Notes: a model not told the origin generated them from the sequence alone. Positions 25,805 to 34,245 are shown, counted from the first letter of the stretch. The stretch is 64,000 bases of DNA from Acidithiobacillus ferrooxidans ATCC 23270 (GCF_000021485.1 NC_011761.1:1084001-1148000), one strand, 5' to 3'. A program made the numbers and translations.

Positions 25805-27031
25805 CTACGCTGGCTGATGCTGCGGCAGGAAGCCGAATTTGATCAGTTTCTTGATCCAGCGAGAAGCATTGCGCTGCACACTCAGTGCCTCATAGTCCGT
25901 ATCGGCATCCCGGTAGTACTTGCCGTGTGAGAGCATGAAGTAGATGATGCGCAGCATTTTGTGGGCCAGGGCGATGATGGAGCGCTTGTGCCCCCTACGG
26001 ACGACCAGACTCTGGAACTTGGAGCGCAGGGCGCAGTGGGTACGACTGGCGGCGTGGGCGCATTCGCAGAGGATCCGACGGACATACGGGTTGCCCTTGC
26101 GGGTTCGCCCACTTTTCCGTTTTCCGGCAGACTCATTGTTCCCGGGACAAAGGCCGGTCCAGGAGGCCAGTCGATCGGCGCTCCCAAAGACGCTCATGTC
26201 GTCTCCGATTTCGACCAGCAGCAAGGCAGCACCCACGGTATCGATGCCCGGCAAGGTCTGCAGGAGTTCGAGAGCATTCTTTTGCGGCTTCAAGCCCTCC
26301 AGCAGTTGGACATCGAAGCGCGCGATTTGGGCCTCCAGAGACTCGATATGGCGGAGCGTCTCGTCCAGGACAAAGCGGTGACTGGCACTCAACTCGCCTT
26401 GCAGGGCATCCAGGATCTCCTCCTGGCTGGCTTTGAGCCGTCGGCTGGCCAGTCGGAGTACGGCCTCCGGGGGACTCCCCTGAATCAGGGCCTGGATCAT
26501 GGCCCGGGCCGATTGCCCATGGATATCGCTGACCACCACCCCCAGTCGAATTCCGCCATCGGTCAGCACCTTGTGCAAGCGGTTTTTCTCCGACGAGAGC
26601 ATGCCCACCAGATTTTGCCGCTGTCGGGCGATCAGCCGCAGCTCCCGCAGTTGTGCCGGGGGAACGAAGGAACCCCGCAGCAGTCCGGCTCGAGCCAGGG
26701 TGGCGAGCCACTCTGCATCCCCAACATCGGTCTTGCGACCGGGGACCTGTTTGACGTGCCTGGCGTTCACGACCTGTGCCTGGATCCCCACCTTTTCCAG
26801 GGCCGCATAGGGACTCTTCCAGTAGATCCCGGTGCTCTCCATGACCACCGTATCGGGCCGATGGGAGGCACACCACAGGGCCAATGCCTTCCGGTCCTTC
26901 TGAAAAGCACCAAATTGCCGGCGCTCAATCGTAACGTTTCCGTCAGGGTCCGTGAGAATGGCACAGGCGGTGACCTGGGCCTGATGAACATCCAGTCCGA
27001 TAACCCGGTGAAAGAGGGATTGCAGTTCCAT
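25805..27031 (-). CDS. IS110-family DEDD transposase
   Basis: 408 residues from MELQSLFHRVIGLDVHQ. GGAGAG precedes this ATG, so the longer upstream start is rejected. RuvC-like catalytic residues: Asp in VIGLDVHQ, Glu in VVMESTGIYW, and two Asp in GRKTDVGDAEW. The C-terminal transposase_20 domain has LQTLPGIDTVGAALLLVEIG and ASWTGLCPGNNESAGKRKSG with the conserved Ser. It appears intact. The enzyme works with a structured bridge RNA to insert the element at a chosen site. Confidence 0.95.
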   Translation of the reverse strand: MELQSLFHRVIGLDVHQAQVTACAILTDPDGNVTIERRQFGAFQKDRKALALWCASHRPDTVVMESTGIYWKSPYAALEKVGIQAQVVNARHVKQVPGRKTDVGDAEWLATLARAGLLRGSFVPPAQLRELRLIARQRQNLVGMLSSEKNRLHKVLTDGGIRLGVVVSDIHGQSARAMIQALIQGSPPEAVLRLASRRLKASQEEILDALQGELSASHRFVLDETLRHIESLEAQIARFDVQLLEGLKPQKNALELLQTLPGIDTVGAALLLVEIGDDMSVFGSADRLASWTGLCPGNNESAGKRKSGRTRKGNPYVRRILCECAHAASRTHCALRSKFQSLVVRRGHKRSIIALAHKMLRIIYFMLSHGKYYRDADTDYEALSVQRNASRWIKKLIKFGFLPQHQPA

Positions 27032-27289
27032 AACGACGTCTCTCCAATTACTATCAAAGGGAGAGATGGCGAATGCCAGCGCCGAAATCACCAGCCTGTG
27101 GCAAGCCTCAGGCGGCCCTTTTAATGTGCGCTCTCAAGGGAGGCAATCCGGGGTACGAGTCGGCCTGGCGGGTCACGTTAGAGTCGGGATGGAATCACCA
27201 AAAACTTGCTCGACCTCAATCCGCCATCTCCTCACCCCCCATTCTCTTTCATCCTCTGGGGTGGCGCGAGTCGCAATGTCCGTTAGGGC
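27032..27289 (-). ncRNA. probable IS110 bridge RNA region
   Basis: The non-coding left end upstream of the transposase has several GC-rich inverted segments (for example CCTG...CAGG near 27090-27110). Guide-like matches to both flanks lie within about 35 nt (27093-27128). The exact RNA ends are not visible. Confidence 0.5.
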
Positions 27290-29290
27290 GAAGGTAAGCC
27301 GCTGTAGCTCAACGTCCCGCCTCTCGAGCGGATTCTCGGTCGGAAGCCCTTCCTCGGAGAGCGCTAACTCCACCAATTCGTCTAGTCTCTCCGCCTGAAG
27401 AAGGAGCTGCGGAAGCGCGGCTGCAGCGTATGAGCTCTTGGCGGTGAGGGGTCGCAGACGTTCAAGGAACCTGGTCAGCGCTACCGCATCTGGCTGGAAG
27501 CGCTCCCGGAACCACGTTTCGGCGGGCTCATCGAGGAAGTGGAGGCTGTTACCCTTCAGGAGCAGTGGGCGGCCGAAATCTAGCGCGAAGCTCCGAACCG
27601 CGCTTTCGGAGGTCCCCGAAAGCTGCGCGAGCACAGAGATGGGTACTAGGGGTCGAAGAACCGCAAGCCCTTGGCAGATGAAGTTGATCTGAAAGGCCTC
27701 GAATGCCCCTGACTGATCCTGTAGCCGAGCGATGGCGGCTTCCAGCAGTTCGCCGATCGCGCGGTCGACAGTCGTAGGTTCCGGGCCGAGCTGCTTCAGC
27801 ATTTCCTGAAGCGGCAGCCGTCGAGAGAGAGCCAATGCCTGCACACGCGGATTTGAGCTGCTGAGGAATGCGAATTCTGCAACATCGGCGTCGCTGGCCT
27901 CGGGATAGAAGCCACGGAGATGGCGCGCGCTTTCGCTCTTGCTGAATGGGTGAAGTTCGATTTCTTGCGCCTCGGTCGGCGCTCCAAGCCGCGAACGGCG
28001 GTGTGTTCGGCTGGTGAGTGCCAGGCGGATGCCTGCGGGTAACGGCGCCCGAATCAAGTCTCGGACGAAGCTGGTGGGCTCTCCCTGTTCTTCGGCCGCC
28101 ATCTCCGCGTTATCGGCGGCGTCGATAATCAGACAGAGGCGTGACTCGGGGTTCCTCGCCGTTAGCAGCTGCGCCGCTTGGGTGAGCCGTTGGAGGAAGG
28201 CGCGCATGTACTGCTTGGTGTCCGCATGGGGGGTGGGGACCAGGGGGTGACAAAGGCCCCGGGCAGCGAGTTCGTTCGCGATCTGTACGAGTGCGTCGCG
28301 ATGGCGGTGCCGGAAGTGAAGTGCGTTCCGATAGAGGCCGTCGCCAAAGCAGTCATAGAGGACTGCTTCAGAACCTGAGGGCATGGATAGGGCCAACCGG
28401 GAAGCCAGCACTGATTTTCCGACGCCTCCTTCGGCATGGATGACGACGGGGCTCTCGGCCGCGAGGAGCGTCCGGAGGATTTCCTGCTCCTGCTCGCGAG
28501 GCAGGGTGGTGTGCGTGGGGCCCCGGATGAGACAGGGCGCTGGCTGGAGCTGCTCCTCGGTAGCCTTCAGCGCACGCAAGACGTCGTGCCGGCGAATGGA
28601 AGGATTGGATTCGAATTCCGTCGTTGCCTTGCGGGTGACGAGCTCTTTCAGCTGGACCGGAGCATCATAGTCCGCATCTGGCAGGTAAGCGCTGATGTCC
28701 TGCGTCAGTAGGTTCCGCTGCGCCCAGAGGCACTCCTCGCCGCCTTCGGCGGCGAATAGGCTGAAGAATTGCGAGGCCACAGTCTCGTTTAGTCCGGTGA
28801 ACTCTACGAGGGAGTGCCGCAGATCCGGGTGTCGAGCTGCGGCCCCAGACACGAGATCTGCTAAGGCTTCCTTGAGCCTCGAATCGATCGGCCGGTTCGT
28901 GGTGAACTCAAACAGGAACCGTTGCGCTATTTCGTGGACGGCATAGCGCTTGAGAAGCTCCCCATACCGTCTCGCGAAGCCCCTGATCGTCTTCTCCAGA
29001 CCGCTGGCAGTCCAGGCCTCCAGGCTGCGGCGCGTCGAGTGCTTGAGTTGGACGTAGCGGACAAGCCGAGCCTCGGCTCGGCTTTCTGCGCCGTAATAGA
29101 GACCAACATCAATTAGCTGTTCGCCAGCTTCGATAACGTCTCCTGCGGCCTCGTCTACCGACGGCCCCTCAACGGTCACTGCTACTAGGTCGTTGCCCCC
29201 CGGAAGGAGTTCAAGGCATTGGCGAGCGGCCCAGAGATAGTGAAACTGATCTCCGTCCCGGCTCGGCCGGACCAAGTCTTGTCCGGCCAT
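27290..29290 (-). pseudogene. N-terminal part of Avs-like STAND NTPase (nuclease + NTPase)
   Basis: 667 residues. Residues 8-80 (GDQFHYLWAARQCLELL ... IDVGLYYG ... RYVQLKHS) match the Cap4/DUF4297-type PD-(D/E)XK nuclease with the Q-x-K motif. Walker A is HAEGGVGKSVLASRL near residue 283, Walker B is LCLIIDAADN near 380, and LALTSRTHR follows. This nuclease-STAND order is that of Avs (AVAST) proteins, which oligomerise on phage proteins and cut DNA. The apparent 38 C-terminal residues after LTF are IS110 sequence. As it stands the gene is disrupted and probably inactive unless IS110 excises. Confidence 0.75.
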
Positions 29291-29745
29291 CTGCTACCTC
29301 CCACACAATTCTATCGGCGTTACCGTAGCATAGCGCGAATTGGTATCTCAAGATAAGACATTAGGGGTGATACCTAGGCCAGGCGGGTCTGGATCGCTGA
29401 AACCATGCGGCCCGAACACAAGTCAGCGATGGACTTCCGGGACCGCGATTACGGCACCGCTCCGAGCTCGGTTGAATGCACGGGCCGGGCGAACTATCCG
29501 TGCGCATAGGGGTCGAAAGCGCGCTTGTCTGTGTCGGAAACTGACGTTCAGTTGCCCGATGGTGCCACCGGCGCCAACCTGATCCATTGCTGACGTAGCG
29601 CTTGATGTGTTCCAGTAACGGCAATGGCCGAACTGCTGCCGGTCAAATACAGCATTCAACCAGCATCGGTTTTTTGATGTATTGTGTGATACAGCCAATT
29701 TTCAACCACAGAGATTTAATCTCGTCTCAAGCAGAAAAGTTCGAT
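29291..29745. other. right non-coding end of the defence transposon
   Basis: No credible gene; the open frames here are short and of poor composition. It probably holds the defence operon promoter and transposon end sequences. Several GGTTGA/GGTTGG words recur near the right end, like the left subterminal repeats. Confidence 0.4.
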
Positions 29746-29769
29746 TCCAACCTCAGATTGCAAGTAGCC
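29746..29769 (-). repeat. right terminal inverted repeat of the defence transposon
   Basis: Inverted partner of 20507-20530, ending at CAAGTAGCC, followed by the CTAAATAT duplication. Confidence 0.9.
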
Positions 29770-30078
29770 CTAAATATTAGCAAGAAGGCAAATGCCCAAG
29801 AGGCCACCAAAAAAGTCGATGACAAGATCGTCTCAGGGGGGTATGCCATACTGAGCTTTGCCCCTTTTTCCTTGCTCTCCACTCACCGATTTGCCCATGA
29901 TGTGGCCGAAGAATTGCTGAATGGAGCACAACTCGTTGCCCGTTCTGGAGAAGATCCAATAGTGTATCTTCGGCAATGCAAGGAAAAGGGAAGAATCCTG
30001 GATCACCAGGCTTTCATCAGACCTTGGCGTTGGGAAGACATCCGGCTTCCGGAACCAACCGCACCATGGGCTTTCTAG
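29770..30078 (+). pseudogene. 3' part of the split WAF-tail gene
   Basis: Reads LNISKKANAQEATKKVDDKI and ends with the APWAF tail. Codon phase is identical to the 5' part at 20367-20506, so both belong to one gene interrupted by the transposon. The frame's apparent start at 29602 lies inside the transposon. Confidence 0.8.
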
Positions 30079-30091
30079 CCCGACCCGCCCC

Positions 30092-30123
30092 AACCCCGAT
30101 GCATTTTGCACCGGGGTTTTTCT
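30092..30123 (+). terminator. family terminator
   Basis: AACCCCG / CGGGGTT stem with inner ATGCA/TGCA pairing and T5. Confidence 0.9.
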
Positions 30124-30182
30124 TGGCCGGAACCCGCCGATCACCAGGTTGATCTGCCTCCACCACATACTGTATATTTGTA

Positions 30183-30191
30183 TAGTATATT
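30183..30191 (+). promoter_or_regulatory. TAGTATATT motif upstream of the ERF gene
   Basis: An exact copy of the recurring nine-mer, 101 bp before the ATG, in front of the leader. This unit therefore has both the promoter motif and the leader. Confidence 0.5.
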
Positions 30192-30214
30192 AAATCGTGT
30201 GCTCAGTCAGAAGC

Positions 30215-30292
30215 GTCCGGAATTCTGTCTGCTATCTCTCTCCGGAATGAATCCACGGCATATCGCCGGTTTTTCTGAAAGGAGCTTTACCC
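30215..30292 (+). promoter_or_regulatory. accessory-domain leader before the ERF gene
   Basis: TCCGGA occurs at both ends of the CTGTCTGCTATCTCTC block, then a CGGC-ATATC-GCCG hairpin and AAAGGAG. Nearly identical to the leader at 55597-55673. Confidence 0.8.
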
Positions 30293-30928
30293 ATGGAAAA
30301 CGTATCCAAGTTGATGTCGGCCGTTCTCACCGCGCAAAAGGCGTTTGGCGCCGTGCTCAAGGACGCCAATAATCCGCACCTAAAGGTCAAGTACGCGTCC
30401 CTTGGGAGCGTACTGGATGCCATCAGTCAGCCCTTGCTGGATGTTGGCGTTGTCCTCCTGCAGCCTGCGGTGGATACCGGTGAGCGGGATGAAAACGGAA
30501 AGGTACATATCGCCTCCGTCCGGACCATCCTGATTCACGCCGCGAGCGGGGAATCTTTTGAAACCACGACCAGCATCCCGTTGGTCAAGGCGGATCCCCA
30601 GGGCTACGGTTCTGCGCTCACCTATGCGCGCCGGTATGCGATTCTTGGTCTCCTGGGCCTCGCCCCGGAAGACGATGATGGTCAGGCCGCCTCGCGTAGG
30701 ACAGCCGCCAACGTGTCTCAGGCGCGCCCACCGATGACCATTGAGAGCGCCAAAAAGCGCATCTCCATGACAGCGCCAGACCGGCTCACCGTCGCTGAAA
30801 CCGCGATGCGCGAGGCATTTAAGGATCGCCCAGAAGAACTGAAACAGGTTCTGGAAGCGATCGAAGCGCGCAAGAAGGAGGCTCCCGCCAAGGAAGCCGC
30901 CGCCAAGAGCACTGCTGCTGCAGCGTAA
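30293..30928 (+). CDS. ERF-family single-strand annealing protein
   Basis: 211 residues. NPHLKVKYASLGSVLDAI and PQGYGSALTYARRYAILG with LAPEDDDG are the hallmarks of the ERF superfamily (Sak-type annealases of phages). It anneals complementary single strands in recombination. The C-terminal tail is Lys/Ala-rich. Together with the YqaJ exonuclease and SSB of this window it makes a complete phage-like recombination module. Confidence 0.9.
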   Translation: MENVSKLMSAVLTAQKAFGAVLKDANNPHLKVKYASLGSVLDAISQPLLDVGVVLLQPAVDTGERDENGKVHIASVRTILIHAASGESFETTTSIPLVKADPQGYGSALTYARRYAILGLLGLAPEDDDGQAASRRTAANVSQARPPMTIESAKKRISMTAPDRLTVAETAMREAFKDRPEELKQVLEAIEARKKEAPAKEAAAKSTAAAA

Positions 30929-30944
30929 CCATCTGATCTCCCCC

Positions 30945-30978
30945 AACCCCAAGTCTTCGGACCTGGGGTTTTTCTTTG
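30945..30978 (+). terminator. family terminator after the ERF gene
   Basis: AACCCCA...TGGGGTT stem with AGTC/GACC inner part, then T5. Confidence 0.9.
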
Positions 30979-30998
30979 CCCAGATCGAGGCAGGCCTC

Positions 30999-31032
30999 TG
31001 GCATTTGCCGTTGGCATTTGGCATTTGCCGGC
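30999..31032 (+). repeat. GGCATTTGCC repeat, copy 1
   Basis: Alternating GGCATTTG/GCATTTGCCG words between terminator and leader. Similar blocks lie at 54217-54250 and 55549-55580, always in this position. Confidence 0.6.
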
Positions 31033-31047
31033 TGCTCAGCCCTGTGA

Positions 31048-31117
31048 CCGGATTCCTGTCTGGTACATCTCTCCGGAAATGATCGCGGCTCAGCCGCATT
31101 TCGATAGGAGAAGTGCC
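31048..31117 (+). promoter_or_regulatory. accessory-domain leader
   Basis: CCGGATTCCTGTCTGGTAC, CCGGAAATGATC, GCGGC-TCA-GCCGC hairpin, then ATAGGAGAAG. Confidence 0.8.
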
Positions 31118-31372
31118 ATGAAAAGCAAGATATTGATGAAGAAGTCCTGGGGTCAATTCGCATATCTGATCTGCACGCCGGATGAAACGGCGCGGCACGG
31201 CAAGTTTTATTCGTGCGTGACCTGCACCGCCGACGGTACTTGGACCGGTAGCAGCGACGTGGCGCCCTGGGAGTACGCCGGCTTGCGACATCTCAAGGTG
31301 AAGGACGCCAACATTCCGCCCGCCGTGAAGCGCCTTGCCGAATGGCTGGAAACCCCGGACCTGGCAGCGTAG
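31118..31372 (+). CDS. hypothetical protein
   Basis: 84 residues beginning MKSKILMKKSWGQFAYLICT. It has two Cys (CVTC) and Trp-rich beta segments. Start fixed by the leader's AGGAG. First gene of a two-gene unit; unknown function. Confidence 0.6.
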   Translation: MKSKILMKKSWGQFAYLICTPDETARHGKFYSCVTCTADGTWTGSSDVAPWEYAGLRHLKVKDANIPPAVKRLAEWLETPDLAA

Positions 31373-31382
31373 GAGGTGCCGC

Positions 31383-31778
31383 ATGTCTTACATCGAGCTG
31401 TTTGCGGGAGGTCTATACCCTTCCAAAAAGCGGGTGCTCAAGGTGGTTTTCAACTACGACCACCAAAAGGATCTCAGCGTGTATACCTGGTCCAGGCAAA
31501 CCGGCATTGCGGATTTGTCCATACCGGATTACATCCAAATCCTGCAAAGCAGCATGCGAACCATGTGGGTTACCCCTGGTTCCAGAGAGGAGCGGGATCT
31601 GGCTTCGGCCATTTTCGTCGCAGTGGACGGCAAACGTGGTCGAATAAAGATGCAGGATGAACTCTCATCGACCATCGCGTGGGCAGAGATGCGGCACAAG
31701 GAGTGTGCGCCACATCAAGCCGCTTTTCGGTCAGCCTGTGAGGTGGCCAAGGGGATTACAGGTAGCTGGGCTTTTTGA
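31383..31778 (+). CDS. WAF-tail protein
   Basis: 131 residues, MSYIELFAGGLYPSKKRVLK to GITGSWAF. TAGGAGGTGCCGC precedes the ATG. The N-terminal beta region (Y-I-x-x-F ... W) loosely recalls other WAF-tail proteins here. Family unknown; coupled to the previous gene. Confidence 0.65.
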   Translation: MSYIELFAGGLYPSKKRVLKVVFNYDHQKDLSVYTWSRQTGIADLSIPDYIQILQSSMRTMWVTPGSREERDLASAIFVAVDGKRGRIKMQDELSSTIAWAEMRHKECAPHQAAFRSACEVAKGITGSWAF

Positions 31779-31866
31779 TGGGCTGATATTTATTGCCATC
31801 GGTGCAGCAATCGTTTGTTTTGACCGCCACGGCAAGAAACACTAGCCTCTACTGCAGATCCTCCCC

Positions 31867-31900
31867 AACCCCAAGTCTCCGGACCTGGGGTTTTTCTCTT
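31867..31900 (+). terminator. family terminator
   Basis: AACCCCA/TGGGGTT stem followed by T5CTCTTT. Confidence 0.9.
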
Positions 31901-31919
31901 TGGCCGGAGCCCAGCCAAC

Positions 31920-31992
31920 GTGTGCGGAATCCTGTCCATTACTTCCCCACGGTAATTCCCGAGCAATCAACCCAATCGACAAGGAGATTATT
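31920..31992 (+). promoter_or_regulatory. accessory-domain leader, atypical hairpin
   Basis: GTGCGGAATCCTGTCC block and ACGGTAATTCC. The usual GC hairpin is absent or replaced; AAGGAG follows. Confidence 0.65.
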
Positions 31993-32475
31993 ATGAACAC
32001 AAGAGAGATGTGTGTAACCGAAAACGGCCTCGACCTGGCTGCCATCAACCCCAGCAACGGGCTGCAGTTTAGCCCGAATCTGTACCGTTTTCTGAGAAAA
32101 CAGGGATCCACCCGGGCGAAAACCTGGCGAGTTTTTCGCGACGGGGACAATACTCTGTGGGTTGGATTGCTGGATGATGGCTGGCTGCACGGCGCCAGGC
32201 TTATGGGGATACTCTGTTATGGCGCACGGGAGCAAGCGTGGGCGCATGTACCAGGAAGCATTGGCGACCTGCAGGAAATCCCGCAGTTCTGGGCGGACTA
32301 CATGCGCATCGGGCGTTGCGCCATCGATCCGGAGCATAGGATGTCTTTCATTGGGGATGAGACGCGCTGGTTGGTGCATGGTAACGAGCGGTCCTGCCTT
32401 TGGTGTGGGAACGCGCATCAGAGGCTGGAGACCTGGGTGGAGGAGGTGCGGCACGAACGGTGGGTGACGGGGTAA
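31993..32475 (+). CDS. hypothetical protein
   Basis: 160 residues. MNTREMCVTENGLDLAAINP is followed by Trp-rich segments (TLWVGLLDDGWLHGARLMG), and a CLWCGN pair is near the C terminus. Unknown family; single-gene unit. Confidence 0.6.
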   Translation: MNTREMCVTENGLDLAAINPSNGLQFSPNLYRFLRKQGSTRAKTWRVFRDGDNTLWVGLLDDGWLHGARLMGILCYGAREQAWAHVPGSIGDLQEIPQFWADYMRIGRCAIDPEHRMSFIGDETRWLVHGNERSCLWCGNAHQRLETWVEEVRHERWVTG

Positions 32476-32543
32476 AAAACGGCAATCCGTGTAATTTCCT
32501 TAAGATCTTCCTATCCAGGGGAGCCGCAAGAATTGATCTATCC

Positions 32544-32577
32544 AGCCCCAAGTCTTCGGACCTGGGGCTTTTCCTTG
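32544..32577 (+). terminator. family terminator, compensated stem
   Basis: The stem reads AGCCCC...GGGGCT instead of AACCCC...GGGGTT: both arms changed together. Confidence 0.9.
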
Positions 32578-32596
32578 TCCCAGGCCCGCCACCAAC

Positions 32597-32673
32597 GTGT
32601 GCGGAAACCTGTCTGGTACTTCTCCTCGGCATTTATCGCGGCATCCGCCGCTTTTTTTGATAGGAGAAGCACC
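32597..32673 (+). promoter_or_regulatory. accessory-domain leader
   Basis: GTGCGGAAACCTGTCTGGTAC, TCGGCATTTATC, GCGGC-ATCC-GCCGC hairpin, ATAGGAGAAG. Nearly the same as 37219-37292. Confidence 0.8.
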
Positions 32674-32886
32674 ATGAAATCCGTAATCAACACGGCCTCT
32701 GGCCGCACAACGATTTTTGAGGACGAGGCCGGCGTGCATGTGCGCGTCGCCCTCAACAATGGGCAGATCTGGAACGCCGCCATGTTCACCCCGGGCAAGG
32801 AAGGAGATCTGCCCAAGGCGTGGGGGGCAGCCATTGAGTTCGCCCGTTCCATCATGACCCCAGAAACTGTTGGAGGTGTGCTATGA
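32674..32886 (+). CDS. small hypothetical protein
   Basis: 70 residues, MKSVINTASGRTTIFEDEAG. It is beta-rich then helical. Its stop overlaps the DUF3150 start (ATGA), so it is coupled to that gene. Confidence 0.6.
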   Translation: MKSVINTASGRTTIFEDEAGVHVRVALNNGQIWNAAMFTPGKEGDLPKAWGAAIEFARSIMTPETVGGVL

Positions 32887-33794
32887 AAGGGATCGTCTTT
32901 CTCCCCGAGATCCATTGCATCTCGGGAACGCGTAGCCTCCCCCGGAAAATTCTGGCCGCCAATGATGGTCGTGATCTGGAAAAGGTTCTGGCGTCTGCCG
33001 GAACTATCCAGGTCATTCCACGGGAGCCCTTGCGGCCGTTTCATGCGGCACGAAAGGCGGTGGAATCTGTACTCCTCGCCAAAGGAACCCGGTTTTTCGG
33101 CGGGTTCTTTGTGGATGAGGCGCTGGCCGACGCCATGAACACCCGCATGGATGAGCTCAAGGATGGCTTCGAGAAGGCCAAGGTCGAATTGATCAATGGC
33201 CTGGATGGATATATCAAGGCTCAGATCAAAGATGCGCCGGAGTGGGAGGATGTCATTCGCGCCTCCGCTCCGACTAAGGAAAATTTGATGGAAGACATCA
33301 GCTTTTCCTGGATCTGTCCGCCCGTGGATCTCACCGATCCCCAGGTGGAAGAGGCGCTAAAAGGCTCCCCTCTGTCTATCCGTATCGCCAAGGAGATGTC
33401 CCAGGCCTGCCGTGCCTGGCTTGCCGAAAAGCGTGTCGGGAAGGTTAAGGGAGTGCCTGGGATATACGTTCTTAAGGGCATCCGGGTAAAGGCGGAAGCT
33501 CTGTCCTTCGTGGATGGGCGTTTCCGTGGCTTGGTCACCGCGCTGGACCAGGTGATCAGCCAGTCGGAGTCTTCCATTGGCACGGACGGGCAAAGCGCTG
33601 CATCCATGGTGGTCAGCGGCGTTATCCGCTCGGCGGCTGATCCGGCTGAGATCTTGGCAATCGGTGATCGTGGCGAATGCCGGGTATCCGTGCCAGCACC
33701 CTTGCTGGATATGATGGAAGACGAATCGCCGGTTGAGGATGAATCGCCCGTTCTCTCCCATGATCCAGTTCCGGTTTCCGCCTGGGCATTCTGA
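32883..33794 (+). CDS. DUF3150-family protein with WAF tail
   Basis: 303 residues. VIPREPLRPFHAARKAVESVLLAKGTRFFGGFFV matches the DUF3150 core (KRRA...GTRFLGGYAV), followed by a long helical region. It ends in two acidic DESPV repeats and SAWAF. DUF3150 genes often accompany CobS-like AAA+ and CobT-like VWA genes on phages and plasmids, and both occur here (46614, 42191). Likely one part of that remodelling module; biochemistry unknown. Confidence 0.7.
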   Translation: MKGIVFLPEIHCISGTRSLPRKILAANDGRDLEKVLASAGTIQVIPREPLRPFHAARKAVESVLLAKGTRFFGGFFVDEALADAMNTRMDELKDGFEKAKVELINGLDGYIKAQIKDAPEWEDVIRASAPTKENLMEDISFSWICPPVDLTDPQVEEALKGSPLSIRIAKEMSQACRAWLAEKRVGKVKGVPGIYVLKGIRVKAEALSFVDGRFRGLVTALDQVISQSESSIGTDGQSAASMVVSGVIRSAADPAEILAIGDRGECRVSVPAPLLDMMEDESPVEDESPVLSHDPVPVSAWAF

Positions 33795-33801
33795 TCTCAC
33801 C

Positions 33802-33833
33802 AACCCCAAGCTTCGGCTTTGGGGTTTTTCTTT
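33802..33833 (+). terminator. family terminator
   Basis: AACCCCAAGC-TTCG-GCTTTGGGGTT, then T5. Confidence 0.9.
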
Positions 33834-33839
33834 GGGCGC

Positions 33840-33909
33840 CGTCCGGAATTCTGTCTGCAATGTCCCTGCGGAAATGATCCACAATAGTACAGCTTTTAGG
33901 AGAACCCTC
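33840..33909 (+). promoter_or_regulatory. accessory-domain leader, hairpin lost
   Basis: TCCGGAATTCTGTCTG and GCGGAAATGATCCAC are kept; the following arms no longer pair. TTAGGAGAAC precedes the ATG. Confidence 0.7.
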
Positions 33910-34200
33910 ATGAAAAAGACTAGATTCACGGTCAACGGAAAACCAGTCTATAAAACGCGGATTGGTTCACTCATCTTTAGCCATCCAGACGGCCAAAAGG
34001 AAGAAGTATGCGGGATGGGACCGATTGCCATTCTGACCGAAATGATGAACGTGATTGACGAAAACGGGCACAACATAAGGTATATCGAAAAGTTTTCAGT
34101 GGGATGGCGCGGGCAACCGGAAGATGATCATCCCTGTCCGTGCAAACGATGTCAGACCAAAGTTGCACCAGAATGGTGGCGCCCTGTCGAGCAGCGTTGA
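33910..34200 (+). CDS. small protein with CPC-x2-C motif, paralogue of 44274
   Basis: 96 residues. KPVYKTRIGSLIFSHPDGQK and WRGQPEDDHPCPCKRCQTKV are almost the same in the gene at 44274. The three-Cys cluster with nearby His may bind zinc. Unknown function; an internal duplication of the element. Confidence 0.65.
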   Translation: MKKTRFTVNGKPVYKTRIGSLIFSHPDGQKEEVCGMGPIAILTEMMNVIDENGHNIRYIEKFSVGWRGQPEDDHPCPCKRCQTKVAPEWWRPVEQR

Positions 34201-34245
34201 TGGCGACCAGAATTCCAGAATAGGTACATGAACCCATGACCCCCC

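Larger units (their letters stand above)
25737..27289 (-). mobile_element. IS110-family insertion sequence
   Basis: About 1.55 kb. Boundaries are inferred from the broken host gene: cutting between the TTC at 27292-27290 and the TTC at 25736-25734 restores one open frame. IS110 elements have no long inverted repeats and carry a non-coding end upstream of the transposase that makes the bridge RNA; here that is 27032-27289. This end contains CACATTAAAAG, identical to the right flank, and AGGCTTGCC, close to the left flank. Confidence 0.75.
20507..29769. mobile_element. 9.26-kb TIR transposon carrying an Avs-type defence system
   Basis: The ends are 24-bp inverted repeats that differ at one base: GGCTATTTGCAATC... 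at 20507-20530 and its inverted partner (GGCTAC...) at 29746-29769. They are flanked by the direct repeat CTAAATAT (20499-20506 and 29770-29777), an 8-bp target duplication. The ends start GGCT and the duplication is 8 bp, as in ISL3-like elements, but no matching transposase gene is seen. It may be non-autonomous, mobilised in trans. Its insertion splits a WAF-tail gene. Cargo: a two-gene Avs-like system broken by IS110. Confidence 0.85.

Noticed and set aside
25961-27124. A 387-residue plus-strand frame over IS110
   Set aside because: Antisense to a clearly conserved transposase.
25724-27128. CTTTTAATGTG as an 11-bp target duplication marking the IS110 ends
   Set aside because: Removing the sequence between the copies leaves two stops in the host frame and leaves most of the non-coding end behind; the TTC joint restores the frame.
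27173-27289. C-terminal 38 residues of the NTPase frame as part of the defence protein
   Set aside because: They lie in the IS110 non-coding end; the host frame rejoins before them.
29340-29698. Short frames near the right end of the defence transposon as a transposase remnant
   Set aside because: No transposase motif could be recognised and composition is poor.
31657-31845. A small membrane peptide ending DRHGKKH after the 31383 gene
   Set aside because: It has a hydrophobic segment, but no start codon with a ribosome site in frame near the helix.
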